Source: Sulfobacillus benefaciens (lineage in GTDB: Bacteria > Bacillota > Sulfobacillia > Sulfobacillales > Sulfobacillaceae). Taken from it: a DNA stretch of 64,000 nt. The stretch lies in the NCBI GenBank assembly GCA_003023725.1, contig PXYT01000002.1, positions 62,001-126,000 of the forward strand, read 5' to 3'. The translations under genes were made by a program, and so were the position numbers. Positions 8,033 through 16,180 of the stretch are shown piece by piece; position 1 is the first letter of the stretch; every line of letters begins with the position of its first letter. The notes below the pieces were generated by a model. It made no database searches. It was given only the letters and a program-made list of their open reading frames with translations, and had not been told where the DNA came from.

Positions 8033-9481
8033 ATGCCTATTGAGAAACTGATCGAGGCTCCTCTTGTTGTGGTTACGAATCGGGAGCCATACATCGATGA
8101 GCGTTCCGATCATGGAATTCGAACCGTGCAAAAAGCCGGCGGAGTCGTGTCAGCTTTGGACCCGCTTTTGCAGGAGATTGGGGGGCACTGGATCGCGTGG
8201 GGAAGCGGGAGCGCTGACGTTGAGGTTTCTCCCGGTGGAAAGCGCCAGGTGCCGCCAGAAAATCCTCGATACACGTTACACCGTATTATCTTGAATCAGG
8301 AAGAAATTCAGGGCTACTATGCCAAATATTCCAATCAAGGGCTATGGCCGCTGAGTCATATGTTAATTGAGCGTGCCCAGTTTTCGCGGCGTGCGTGGCA
8401 AGTTTACCGCAATGTCAATCAAAAATTTGCTAAACGCACCAGTTCCGTCAGTCCAGAAGGCGCGTGGATTTTTTCGCACGACTATCAGCTCGCCTTGCTT
8501 CCTTCTTTCGTACGCAAGTCCCGGCCCGACGTGGCCATCGCGCACTTCTGGCATATTCCCTGGCCCCCCTCGGCCATCTTCCATTTGTGCCCGCAACACC
8601 AGGAAATATTGCGAGGACTATTGGGAGCAGATGTTTTGGGATTTCAAAGCGATGTAGACGTGGATAACTTTATCAATACGGCAGAACGTACCCTGAAAGT
8701 CTCCGTCAACCGAGACAATCTAACCATTAATTGGCAGGGTCGAATAGTACACGTGAAATCTTTTCCTATTTCCGTTGATTTTGAGGCGATTCAAGAAATA
8801 GTTCAAAATCCCCGAATATCCCGGTGGGTGCGGGGAATAAGACGTCATATTGAAAGGCACGATCAAATACTGGGAATTTCAGTTGATCGCGCGGATTACA
8901 CCAAGGGCTTACTGCCCCGCCTTGAAGCCATAAAAGAATTTTACACATTATACCCTCAGTACCGAGAGCGTGTCACATACATACAGGTTGTCGTCCCGTC
9001 ACGAACGGAGGTTGCAGAATACCGGCGCCTCTATGAAAGAATTGCCAAAAAGACCCAAGAAATAAACAAGCAATTTCAGAAACCAAGGTGGATCCCTATT
9101 ATCACATTGCGTCACAGCATTGACCGGCCCAGGCTTATGGGTTTATTCCGCGCTGCAGACTTCGCCGTGGTCAGTTCTCTGGTAGACGGGATGAATCTAG
9201 TTTCCAAAGAATTCGTAGCGGCCCAAGTCGACAAACGGGGTGTGTTGTTGTTGAGCGAAACCACCGGCGCAGCACACGAACTGGAAAATGAAGCGTTCCC
9301 CATCAATCCGCTCGACCCGGAAGGATTCGCAAACACTTTGCATGAAGCCCTCTCCACGTCGGCCGACGAACGTGCTCTTCGTATTACACGCATGCGAGAG
9401 CATCTGCAAAAGCACACTATATATGACTGGATGGCGGATATCTTTGCTACATTAAAGGCGGCTGCTCAATCATATGTCTGA
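8033..9481 (+). CDS. otsA: Trehalose-6-phosphate synthase (GT20)
   Basis: 482 aa from ATG 8033, preceded by GAGAGGTGA; the longer frame from 7973 overlaps the promoter. GT20 enzymes transfer glucose from UDP- or ADP-glucose to glucose-6-phosphate. Motifs: KAGGVVSALDP near residues 34-44, SHDYQLALLP (148-157), HIPWPP (174-179), VDRADYTKG (284-292) and DGMNLVSKEF (385-394). The adjacent otsB overlaps its 3' end by 8 nt, supporting the trehalose assignment over the related glucosylglycerol-phosphate synthases. The product is a cytoplasmic compatible solute and stress protectant. Confidence 0.9.
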   Translation: MPIEKLIEAPLVVVTNREPYIDERSDHGIRTVQKAGGVVSALDPLLQEIGGHWIAWGSGSADVEVSPGGKRQVPPENPRYTLHRIILNQEEIQGYYAKYSNQGLWPLSHMLIERAQFSRRAWQVYRNVNQKFAKRTSSVSPEGAWIFSHDYQLALLPSFVRKSRPDVAIAHFWHIPWPPSAIFHLCPQHQEILRGLLGADVLGFQSDVDVDNFINTAERTLKVSVNRDNLTINWQGRIVHVKSFPISVDFEAIQEIVQNPRISRWVRGIRRHIERHDQILGISVDRADYTKGLLPRLEAIKEFYTLYPQYRERVTYIQVVVPSRTEVAEYRRLYERIAKKTQEINKQFQKPRWIPIITLRHSIDRPRLMGLFRAADFAVVSSLVDGMNLVSKEFVAAQVDKRGVLLLSETTGAAHELENEAFPINPLDPEGFANTLHEALSTSADERALRITRMREHLQKHTIYDWMADIFATLKAAAQSYV

Positions 9482-10298
9482 ACAGTTTCTCACATTGGCT
9501 ACCCTGGGTGCCTTGTCGCAACAGGTTCGTGCCCAAAGCTGGCTTTGGTTTTTAGATATAGACGGCACATTGCTTGATATTGCGCCCTCTCCGTCCGCGG
9601 TAGAAGTTCCCGATGACTTGTCGGTGTCACTAGATCGGTTAGCCGACAATCCGTGCCACCACGTCGCTTTGATCAGCGGACGCTCACTGGCTGACATTAG
9701 CCGTCTATTCCCCAGTCCCCTTTTAAGCAAAAGCGGAAACCATGGGGCAGAGTACTTTTGGAACCAGAAATCATGGTTGCACTCCTCGTCCCAGCGGTTT
9801 CTTGCTATCCGTCCTCAACTTTTGGAAGCCGTAGCTCCCCTCACTCAGCAGTTTCCCGGACTATTTATAGAGGACAAACGCTATTCAATCAGTGTGCATT
9901 ATCGCCATGTCAGTCCTTCACTGCACCCAACACTCGGCAACAGGATAAACACACTCTTGTCTTCCCTGAACGATGTCGTGATTTACCCGGCAAAATTGTG
10001 CTGGGAAATCCGCCCCAATCCGGGACCAACTAAGGGAGACGCGGTGCGAACCTTGTATGCTAAAATCTCGCCACAGCTTTTGTCCCCCATCTTTCCCATC
10101 ATTATCGGTGACGACCGTACTGACGAAGACGCGTTTGGAGCCATCAGTCCTGCTCTCACCATCCATGTAGGGGACGGCACGACCCAAGCCCGTTATCGAC
10201 TCAGTTCACCTCGTCATGTGCGGGAACTTGTGGCTGCAGTCAGTCGCGATCCTCATCTCGCTGGGAATGCGGATCATGCCCACGGAGATACTGTATGA
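9474..10298 (+). CDS. otsB: Trehalose-6-phosphate phosphatase
   Basis: 274 aa HAD-superfamily phosphatase. Motif I WFLDIDGTLLD has nucleophile Asp28 and Asp30; LISGRSLADI is motif II-like; GDDRTDEDAF is the C-terminal metal-binding motif. It dephosphorylates trehalose-6-phosphate made by OtsA, with which it overlaps by 8 nt (translational coupling likely). Its last 59 nt overlap the 3' end of the convergent methyltransferase/MTHFR gene, an unusual tail-to-tail overlap with no space for a separate terminator. Confidence 0.9.
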   Translation: MSEQFLTLATLGALSQQVRAQSWLWFLDIDGTLLDIAPSPSAVEVPDDLSVSLDRLADNPCHHVALISGRSLADISRLFPSPLLSKSGNHGAEYFWNQKSWLHSSSQRFLAIRPQLLEAVAPLTQQFPGLFIEDKRYSISVHYRHVSPSLHPTLGNRINTLLSSLNDVVIYPAKLCWEIRPNPGPTKGDAVRTLYAKISPQLLSPIFPIIIGDDRTDEDAFGAISPALTIHVGDGTTQARYRLSSPRHVRELVAAVSRDPHLAGNADHAHGDTV

Positions 10299-12132
10299 TC
10301 GGCAAAAGAGGTTCAACGCGATTAAAGGAGGGAACCAAATATACCCCTTGAATATACACCATGAGTTGCTCCACCAGCTGCAGAGCAAGGTCAATACCTA
10401 AGGCCGTTCCGTCTTGAATATTTTCAAACTGCCGAAGAATCTTTTGGCCAATAACGATACCGGGCACTTCGTTGTGCAAGTACATGGCCTGGCGATAGGA
10501 TACCAAAGGCATAACCCCAAGCAACAAAGGGACGGGAAGGGATCCTGCTTCCTCCAAAAACTGTTCTAACTGTTCGGCCTGATATACCGGTTGTGACATT
10601 ACAAAATGAGCTCCGGCATCGAGCTTTTGGCGCAGACGCCCCACTTCCTGAGTCCGGTCGGGAGCATTAGGACTCACCCCCACACCAATGTCAAAATTCG
10701 TATGGCCGCCGATTTTTTGGCCCAAAGCATCCTCGCCCCTGTTGAATGCCTGAAGCACTTTGACCAATCCTATCGAATTGATGTCGTACACAGCCGATGC
10801 ATGAGCATAGTCACCCAATCCCGGAGGGTCTCCGGTGAGAGCCAGCACGTTGCGAATGCCTAAAGCATGAGCCCCCAGCAAATCACTTTGCAAACCCATG
10901 AGGTTGCGATCCCGGGTCGTAAAGTGCAATATGGTCTGAATCGGCACCCGTTCCGAAGTGAGGCGTGCCGTCGCCAGCGCACTGAGTCTTACCCTGGCCA
11001 TGGGGCTGTCACCAATATTGATGGCATCCGCTCCGGCATCGGCCACCGTCTGCGCTGCTTCCAACAAGCGGTGAGGATTGACACCCCTAGGTGGATCGAG
11101 CTCCACGCTGACAATAAACCTGTTATGAAAGAATTGAGAGATACCCTGTTCCTGTGTCTCGCCGTGCCCACCATCCCCAGCCCCCCCTGAATCCGACATT
11201 TCATTCAATAGCGGTACTGACAGAAGAGAGAGATTGTGATGTAAGGCGGCATCGAGAGCCTGAATATGCTCCCAGTTCGTGCCACAGCATCCTCCGATAA
11301 CCTGGCATCCGGCAGCGCGCAAGGCGGGAGCAATCGTAGCCACATAACGAGGAGTTGCCGGATAGTGTACATGCCCGGCAACAAAACCAGGCTGTCCGGC
11401 ATTAGGATAGGCAGATAAGGGAATTGCCAACTCTTTTGCTTTGGGGGCCATGCGAATGATGGCGTCCAAGAGCGGAGCCGGGCCACTGCCACAATTGGCT
11501 CCAACCACGTCAGGGGGTCCACCCGGCAACGAGGCCATTGCTTCTATGGCCTGTTCGGGCGTGACTCCGTATAAGGTTGCCCCTTGCGGGGAAAAAGCAA
11601 AGGACACAAAAACAGGCAGATTGCTTTCCTCACGGATGGCTTGCACCGCGGCCTTCACTGTGCCCAGATCGGACATTGTTTCCACTATAAATCCATCAAC
11701 GCCTCCAGCCAGTAACCCTGCTACTGCCGTGCGAAAATAGTCGAGCGCTCTCTCATAGCCTACGGAAGGCACAACCCGTGAATCCACCGGTTGTGCAAGA
11801 GGACCAATGACTCCAATGATCCAGGCATCCTGACCAAAAATATCACGGGCATGCCGAGCGATTTGTGCGGCCCGGCGATTTAATTCCACCACATCCGCTT
11901 CAATTCCCAAAGAAGAAAGTTTGTGTCCGTTTGCGGAAAATGTGTGGGTTTCAATCAACCGGGCACCCGCTTCGAGATATTTCAGATGCAGATTCATTAA
12001 CACATCTGGCTGACGCAAGGGAACCAGGGGCAGAGCCACGGACTCCACCCCTTCATCCATTAAGGCAGTGCCGACCGCACCGTCTCCCAGAATCCATCCC
12101 TCTTCGTGCAATATCTCGCTTAAGCTTTTCAC
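10240..12132 (-). CDS. Bifunctional homocysteine S-methyltransferase / methylenetetrahydrofolate reductase
   Basis: 630 aa fusion. Residues 1-300 are a Zn-dependent homocysteine methyltransferase domain with ligands Cys214 (GANCGSG) and Cys282-Cys283 (GGCCGT). Residues about 335-610 are a MetF-type flavin TIM barrel (SVELDPPRG at 342-350, LALTGDPPG near 430-440) that makes methyl-THF. The two halves resemble Bacillus YitJ. No cobalamin domain is present, so the N-terminal half may use another methyl donor or pass methyl groups to the partner MetE-like proteins. The ATG overlaps the stop of the upstream core-MetE gene by 4 nt (ATGA), so it belongs to the SAM-riboswitch operon. Confidence 0.88.
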   Translation of the reverse strand: MKSLSEILHEEGWILGDGAVGTALMDEGVESVALPLVPLRQPDVLMNLHLKYLEAGARLIETHTFSANGHKLSSLGIEADVVELNRRAAQIARHARDIFGQDAWIIGVIGPLAQPVDSRVVPSVGYERALDYFRTAVAGLLAGGVDGFIVETMSDLGTVKAAVQAIREESNLPVFVSFAFSPQGATLYGVTPEQAIEAMASLPGGPPDVVGANCGSGPAPLLDAIIRMAPKAKELAIPLSAYPNAGQPGFVAGHVHYPATPRYVATIAPALRAAGCQVIGGCCGTNWEHIQALDAALHHNLSLLSVPLLNEMSDSGGAGDGGHGETQEQGISQFFHNRFIVSVELDPPRGVNPHRLLEAAQTVADAGADAINIGDSPMARVRLSALATARLTSERVPIQTILHFTTRDRNLMGLQSDLLGAHALGIRNVLALTGDPPGLGDYAHASAVYDINSIGLVKVLQAFNRGEDALGQKIGGHTNFDIGVGVSPNAPDRTQEVGRLRQKLDAGAHFVMSQPVYQAEQLEQFLEEAGSLPVPLLLGVMPLVSYRQAMYLHNEVPGIVIGQKILRQFENIQDGTALGIDLALQLVEQLMVYIQGVYLVPSFNRVEPLLPIIQYLRGHDPHSQRDEDRD

Positions 12133-13115
12133 TGCAAACCGTCCTCGTCGCGAATTTCTTCAACCGCCGTCATCATGACCCGTAGTTTTTGCTCGGCTTC
12201 GTCCCATGTTCGGGTCTTTAAACCGCAATCCGGGTCGATTAACAACTGATCTAGTGGAATAATTTCCAATGCCCGTCGAATTCCGGCTTTTACCTCGTCA
12301 ACCGACTCAATCCGGTGTGAATGAACATCCACAACCCCTAAAGCCAGTTCTTTTGACTTCGGCCAAGGATAGCGCGCTAGCAAATCCAATAACGCAAAAT
12401 GTTGATTGGCTGCTTCCAGATCCAGCTGGTCAACCGGCAGATCATATAGACCGGGCAATATCGTCTCAAAATCTCCATAACAAATATGGCTAATGGTTTT
12501 AGCCTGGAGACCTTGAGTTACTATGGCCATGGCCTCGATGGCCAGATCCAGTTCATCGGGCCGAGTTGAAATTGCCGGTTCATCAATTTGAATATACTTC
12601 GCACCGGCTTTTTCCAAGGCCACAGCTTCTTCATGGACCAATTGCGCCAAATCCATCACAAGAGAGCGCCGATCCGGATAATACGCATTAAAAGACCAGT
12701 CACAAATTGTGTAGGGACCAGTGAGCATACCCTTTACCGGATGAGACGTCAACCGCGAAGCTTTTTCCCAGGAAACCACAGTTAATCCCACTGAATCTCC
12801 CAGCGATACGACATTTTCCACTATGGGCTTCTTATAGTAACGGTTGCCATAAGAACGAACCGGCAACGATTCTGAGAACCCTTGCCAGTGCTCAGCGAAA
12901 TAAGCGACCATGTCGCCGCGTTCCATTTCGCCGTGAACAAAAATGTCAAGATTCAATGCTTCCTGCAAATTAATAACCTGGCGCGTCGCGTCTTCTTCGG
13001 ATTCGCGCAATTGTTCTGCCGATATTTGGCCGCGACGAAATTGCGTGCGCGCCGTGAGCAGTTTATTGGGTTTCGGGAAACTTCCCACACTGGTGGTTAA
13101 TAAATGTTTGGCCAT
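12129..13115 (-). CDS. Core-MetE-type methionine synthase (C-terminal catalytic domain only)
   Basis: 328 aa, matching only the catalytic half of cobalamin-independent methionine synthase (full MetE is about 750 aa). The zinc site looks complete: His210 and Cys212 in SHICYGDF, Glu234 in LDLEAAN and Cys297 in DPDCGLKTR. Opening GSFPKP and DIFVHGEMERGDM are typical of the family. It makes methionine from homocysteine; core forms lack the folate-binding N-terminal domain, so the methyl donor is uncertain. AAAGGGCGG precedes the ATG. It sits between the MetE-like paralogue and the MTHFR fusion in the SAM-riboswitch operon. Confidence 0.87.
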   Translation of the reverse strand: MAKHLLTTSVGSFPKPNKLLTARTQFRRGQISAEQLRESEEDATRQVINLQEALNLDIFVHGEMERGDMVAYFAEHWQGFSESLPVRSYGNRYYKKPIVENVVSLGDSVGLTVVSWEKASRLTSHPVKGMLTGPYTICDWSFNAYYPDRRSLVMDLAQLVHEEAVALEKAGAKYIQIDEPAISTRPDELDLAIEAMAIVTQGLQAKTISHICYGDFETILPGLYDLPVDQLDLEAANQHFALLDLLARYPWPKSKELALGVVDVHSHRIESVDEVKAGIRRALEIIPLDQLLIDPDCGLKTRTWDEAEQKLRVMMTAVEEIRDEDGLQ

Positions 13116-13137
13116 TACAGTCCGCCCTTTCTCTACC

Positions 13138-14106
13138 TTATGCGTTAATCAAAAACTTGGTGTCCCGGAGTAAACGGACCTTTTGCTCAGCCCGGTCAGG
13201 CGGCAAAAACTCCAGTCCACAACTCGGATGAATCCATGTTCTCTCATGACCTTGCCTGCGAAGGATTGGCTGCAAAAGTCGAGCCAAATGTTCGGGAGTT
13301 TCCATCCGAACGTTTCGGGCATCAATAACCCCCAGGCCCACGGCAATATCCAATTTGTCTGTAGCCAAAACATCCAGCACATGGGGATCGCTCACGGCAT
13401 CGCACGATATTCGTGAAAATGGCAGCTGCGACAGCGTGTCGAGCCACGGTGAAGATTCACCCCAGTAGAGCGCGATAGATTGCTCTATTTCCAAATCGGG
13501 GTCAATCAAAGCCTCATACGCTTGTCGAACCTGGGTACGTGACCAAGAGGACGATCGAACCAGGGAAGGCTCATCCCACTGCACTTCCACCACTCCAGTT
13601 CCCACCAAATGCCGGACGGTGAGCCGCATGACGTCGATCAAGTCTGCTATCAGAGCATCGGTGTCCCCGTAACTTGTGTCTTCCTGGAGGTCGAGAAAGG
13701 TAAAGAGTCCTGGTAAGGCCACCTTTATCGGCACTTGTGAACGGGATACAGCTTCTCGGCACCAGGCTGCCAAAGTTCCTCCCTGATACTGCAAGCGCCC
13801 CGTTATCACGGGATGCCTGACATAAAAATTATTGTCGAACAAACGAATCAGACCCGCACTGTGAACATTGTCGAGGTCGCGAACGATCGGGTCAAACAAA
13901 TCATACCACCGAATTTGACCGTCAGTGGTTCGGTCCAATTGCGTGTCATTCGCCAGCTCCAAAACGCGGTCTATCACCTGGCTATAAGTTTCAAAAAGCT
14001 GGCTTGGTGTCAGCAATCCCTTTTCAAAGCGCTGGATTGCCGACCGCACACTAGGCCCTGGGCCAGCCGGGATTTTCGGATATGATCCCATGACAGTCGT
14101 CTTCAT
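13138..14106 (-). CDS. MetE-like paralogue with altered zinc ligands
   Basis: 322 aa from ATG 14106; the longer frame to 14259 runs into the riboswitch and is not real. It aligns with the core-MetE downstream (opening VMGSYPK, then VEVQWDEPSLV and HPSCGLEF), but the HxC pair is Ile211/Leu213 and the Glu ligand is Cys235. Only Cys296 of the zinc set remains. It may be a divergent methyltransferase, a partner subunit of the adjacent core-MetE, or an enzyme with another metal site. First gene of the operon, directly downstream of the SAM-I riboswitch, so a sulfur/methionine role is likely. Confidence 0.8.
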   Translation of the reverse strand: MKTTVMGSYPKIPAGPGPSVRSAIQRFEKGLLTPSQLFETYSQVIDRVLELANDTQLDRTTDGQIRWYDLFDPIVRDLDNVHSAGLIRLFDNNFYVRHPVITGRLQYQGGTLAAWCREAVSRSQVPIKVALPGLFTFLDLQEDTSYGDTDALIADLIDVMRLTVRHLVGTGVVEVQWDEPSLVRSSSWSRTQVRQAYEALIDPDLEIEQSIALYWGESSPWLDTLSQLPFSRISCDAVSDPHVLDVLATDKLDIAVGLGVIDARNVRMETPEHLARLLQPILRRQGHERTWIHPSCGLEFLPPDRAEQKVRLLRDTKFLINA

Positions 14107-14217
14107 TTTTCCCGTATCTCTCCTGTCTTGCATGATTTCGGTTCCGCTGCACGCGGGTATCACGCTACTTTGCCTTCGTTTTAGGACCGGACATGGCGCA
14201 CGAAGCCCCGCAACCAT

Positions 14218-14357
14218 AAAAAAACGCCTACTGCGAGAAGAGGCGCATGCTCTTCTCATCTTAAAGAATACTCGAGTATTCTTCCGGAATTGGCACCCGC
14301 CTTGCAGGGGTTGCCGGGCTTCATCGGGCCAGTCCCTCTGCCACTCTGGATAAGAAG
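14218..14357 (-). promoter_or_regulatory. SAM-I (S-box) riboswitch with terminator
   Basis: Reading on the - strand, P1 is formed by 14357-14349 and 14260-14252 (9 bp with one G-U). The core AGAGGGACTGG...GATGAAGCCCGGCAACC is the S-box signature, and P4 is the palindromic helix at 14264-14283. A competing GAGAAGAG/CTCTTCTC helix and a terminator stem (14225-14229/14241-14245) followed by T7 (14224-14218) form the expression platform. SAM binding should terminate transcription of the methionine operon. Confidence 0.93.
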
Positions 14358-14379
14358 TGTTCCTATCGAATTGATTAGC

Positions 14380-14408
14380 AAAATATCATGGCTTGCCAAT
14401 ATGGTCAA
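14380..14408 (-). promoter_or_regulatory. Promoter of the methionine operon
   Basis: On the - strand TTGACC (14408-14403), 17-nt spacer, TATTTT (14385-14380) preceded by TGA (extended -10). The expected start near 14373 is about 16 nt before the riboswitch P1. Confidence 0.65.
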
Positions 14409-14430
14409 GAGGACGACACAAAAAATATAA

Positions 14431-14459
14431 TTGCCATTTATTTCCATCCATGGTAGACT
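14431..14459 (+). promoter_or_regulatory. Putative promoter of the 96-aa membrane protein gene
   Basis: TTGCCA (14431-14436), 17-nt spacer, TAGACT (14454-14459). The expected start (about 14466) falls inside the 5' arm of the perfect inverted repeat that overlaps the SD. Confidence 0.4.
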
Positions 14460-14461
14460 GG

Positions 14462-14498
14462 GGGCCAGGAGGTGTTAACCCATGTATTCTCCTGGCCC
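14462..14498 (+). repeat. Perfect 10-bp inverted repeat enclosing SD and start codon
   Basis: GGGCCAGGAG (14462-14471) and CTCCTGGCCC (14489-14498) are exact complements with a 17-nt loop holding the ATG (14482-14484). The 5' arm contains the AGGAG of the SD. In RNA the helix would hide the ribosome-binding site; as DNA it is a dyad across the predicted transcription start. Confidence 0.7.
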
Positions 14499-14772
14499 GT
14501 CGGCGTCGCATGATCGGCATCCCGACAGCCCTATTAAAAAATCCAAGAAATCCCGAAGCCGAATATTTTTTCGTCGCTTGGTACTATTTCTCGGGGTTTT
14601 GGCAGTTTTGGTTCTCTGGCAACTCCGTTTTGTCATCACAGAACTGGGGAATCTTCAACATGAATTGGAAACCTGGAAAACGGCTCGCACAGTCCTCGCC
14701 ACACTTCTCTCTTATATCGTTGCCCACATCATCCAATTCGGGCACCACTTATGGATAAACATTTTTCGTTGA
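14482..14772 (+). CDS. Small single-pass membrane protein (96 aa), unknown function
   Basis: Not recognised. A basic, Ser/His/Pro-rich N-terminus (residues 1-30, ending KKSKKSRSRIFFRR) precedes a hydrophobic segment at about 32-50 (LVLFLGVLAVLVLW); a charged stretch (ELGNLQHELETW) and a second moderately hydrophobic segment (LATLLSYIVAHIIQFG) follow. A strong SD (AGGAGGTG) lies 6-7 nt before ATG 14482. That SD is embedded in a perfect inverted repeat, suggesting controlled translation. It runs convergently towards the Bax-inhibitor-like gene. Confidence 0.65.
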   Translation: MYSPGPSASHDRHPDSPIKKSKKSRSRIFFRRLVLFLGVLAVLVLWQLRFVITELGNLQHELETWKTARTVLATLLSYIVAHIIQFGHHLWINIFR

Positions 14773-14805
14773 ATTTCCTTGTGTCTCTCCAAATCAGTGA
14801 CAGGC

Positions 14806-14844
14806 GGCACAAGGGATACACGAAATGTTTGGGACCCTTGTGCC
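14806..14844. terminator. Inverted repeat between convergent genes, possible terminator
   Basis: GGCACAAGGG (14806-14815) and CCCTTGTGCC (14835-14844) form a perfect 10-bp stem with a 19-nt loop between two converging genes. Neither side has a T-tract, so termination is only suggested by position. Confidence 0.35.
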
Positions 14845-14851
14845 ATCCATC

Positions 14852-15514
14852 TCACCGGCGTCCCAGCCGCAAAAGGAACAAGAAGAGGTTGATAATATCT
14901 ACCAGTAACGACACAGCCAAGACAACGGCAGCCCCGTTGCCGGGTAAAATGCGCCCACGGTAGCGCATGATGGAGAAGTCGACCATCATATACCCTGTAA
15001 AAATTAGCACCCCGATGAGGTTATACGCGCGCGAAGCCACGATTCCGAACATGCCCGGCAAAAAGAATGACAGCAAGCTGGTAATAATCAGCATCAAAAG
15101 GCCCAAAAACAAAATCGGGCCGAGTTTCGAAAAGTCCCAGGGCACCCACGATACCACGGCCGCCGAAAGCAGCATGGCGATCAAAATGCCGCCCACGGTC
15201 GTCAGGAAAAGATGATTTTGGTGTAAAATGGCGTACCATAATACTGGGCCGACGGCAATACCCAGTCCTATGGCCACGATAATCCCCCAAAACAGTGCCA
15301 TGCCGGCGTTAGCTTGATTGCGGCCCACAAATATGGTGCCCACCATGGCCGCAATAAAACCGATCCAAAACGCACCCGGTCCCAGACCGACTCCGAACAC
15401 ACTCGCCGCCATGAGAATCACCAATAATAAAACCAGGAAGCCCAAGGTCCGGGCCATTAAGGAACCATGAACTCCATCGGCCACTCGATAGGTGTACGGT
15501 GTACGGTTATTCAT
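14852..15514 (-). CDS. Bax inhibitor-1 / YbhL-YccA family membrane protein
   Basis: 220 aa, with seven hydrophobic segments from about residue 25 to the C-terminus, the fold of the BI-1 (TMBIM) family of Ca2+/H+-leak-type membrane proteins. Family-like features are the conserved charged residues near the end (MMVDFSIMRY) and the closing segment AVSLLVDIINLFLFLLRL. Precise bacterial function is unknown. I chose the ATG at 15514, 8 nt after GGGAGG; the GTG at 15523 overlaps the SD. It appears monocistronic. Confidence 0.85.
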   Translation of the reverse strand: MNNRTPYTYRVADGVHGSLMARTLGFLVLLLVILMAASVFGVGLGPGAFWIGFIAAMVGTIFVGRNQANAGMALFWGIIVAIGLGIAVGPVLWYAILHQNHLFLTTVGGILIAMLLSAAVVSWVPWDFSKLGPILFLGLLMLIITSLLSFFLPGMFGIVASRAYNLIGVLIFTGYMMVDFSIMRYRGRILPGNGAAVVLAVSLLVDIINLFLFLLRLGRR

Positions 15515-15738
15515 TGCCATCACCTCCCTCTTTTGTGATACAACAAATGTCAGAACCTATTCAATAGGGAAATTGTGCTTTGAGCTGTCAAGAGCTTGCA
15601 GTTAGAGCCATCTTTCGGGACAATAGATGTGATAACGGACGTAGAGGCCTTGTTGCAATGAGGCTGTTACGTTCAACCGGACGCATTTGCATTCGTACGG
15701 CAAGACGATGGGTTTCGCAAAGAAAGAAGGCGTGATAA

Positions 15739-16128
15739 ATGGCAGAAAGTGAAGGCATGTCATTTGAAATTCTTGCGGCTGGCATACGAGACATACGCCA
15801 TGATGTTCCGCTTCTTTTGTCGGTCTTGGCCAAAAAACTGGAAACGGGACTCCCGGACAGAGTACGTGTCGCCCGCCATTCAGGCCTGTTCTCCCGGGAC
15901 AATTCAATAAACTCCATCACAGTCGATTTTGAGAATGTTCGCTATGTGATCAAGCATAAGGCCGGACGGCTGGAGACCTTAAGGCAGAAAGTGGTGCATG
16001 ACGTCGTGCTAAAAACCGATGCCATAAATTTCGACGATTGGATTGAGGAGGTGCTGCGCCACTTAATGCAGGAGAGCGACCAAAACGAAAACGTGCGCAA
16101 CATGCTCGATCGGTTTCTCACTTCATAA
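15739..16128 (+). CDS. Hypothetical protein (129 aa)
   Basis: Not recognised. A soluble, mixed-charge protein with helical character (LLLSVLAKKLETGL; FDDWIEEVLRHLMQESDQNENVRNML) and a central beta-like stretch (ITVDFENVRYVIKH). No signal peptide, membrane segment or cysteine motif. ATG at 15739 with a weak AAGAAGG upstream. It lies 52 nt before the first PLP enzyme gene on the same strand and may be co-transcribed with it. No function can be inferred. Confidence 0.6.
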   Translation: MAESEGMSFEILAAGIRDIRHDVPLLLSVLAKKLETGLPDRVRVARHSGLFSRDNSINSITVDFENVRYVIKHKAGRLETLRQKVVHDVVLKTDAINFDDWIEEVLRHLMQESDQNENVRNMLDRFLTS

Positions 16129-16180
16129 AGCAATTTTAGACTATCATATTGCTATTCAGAGCATGGAAAGGGCGATATAA

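Noticed and set aside
14107-14259. N-terminal extension of the MetE-like gene
   Set aside because: It overlaps the SAM-I riboswitch terminator and P1; the ATG at 14106 gives the family N-terminus.
14264-14283. A perfect 20-nt palindrome as a protein operator
   Set aside because: It is P4 of the SAM-I aptamer.
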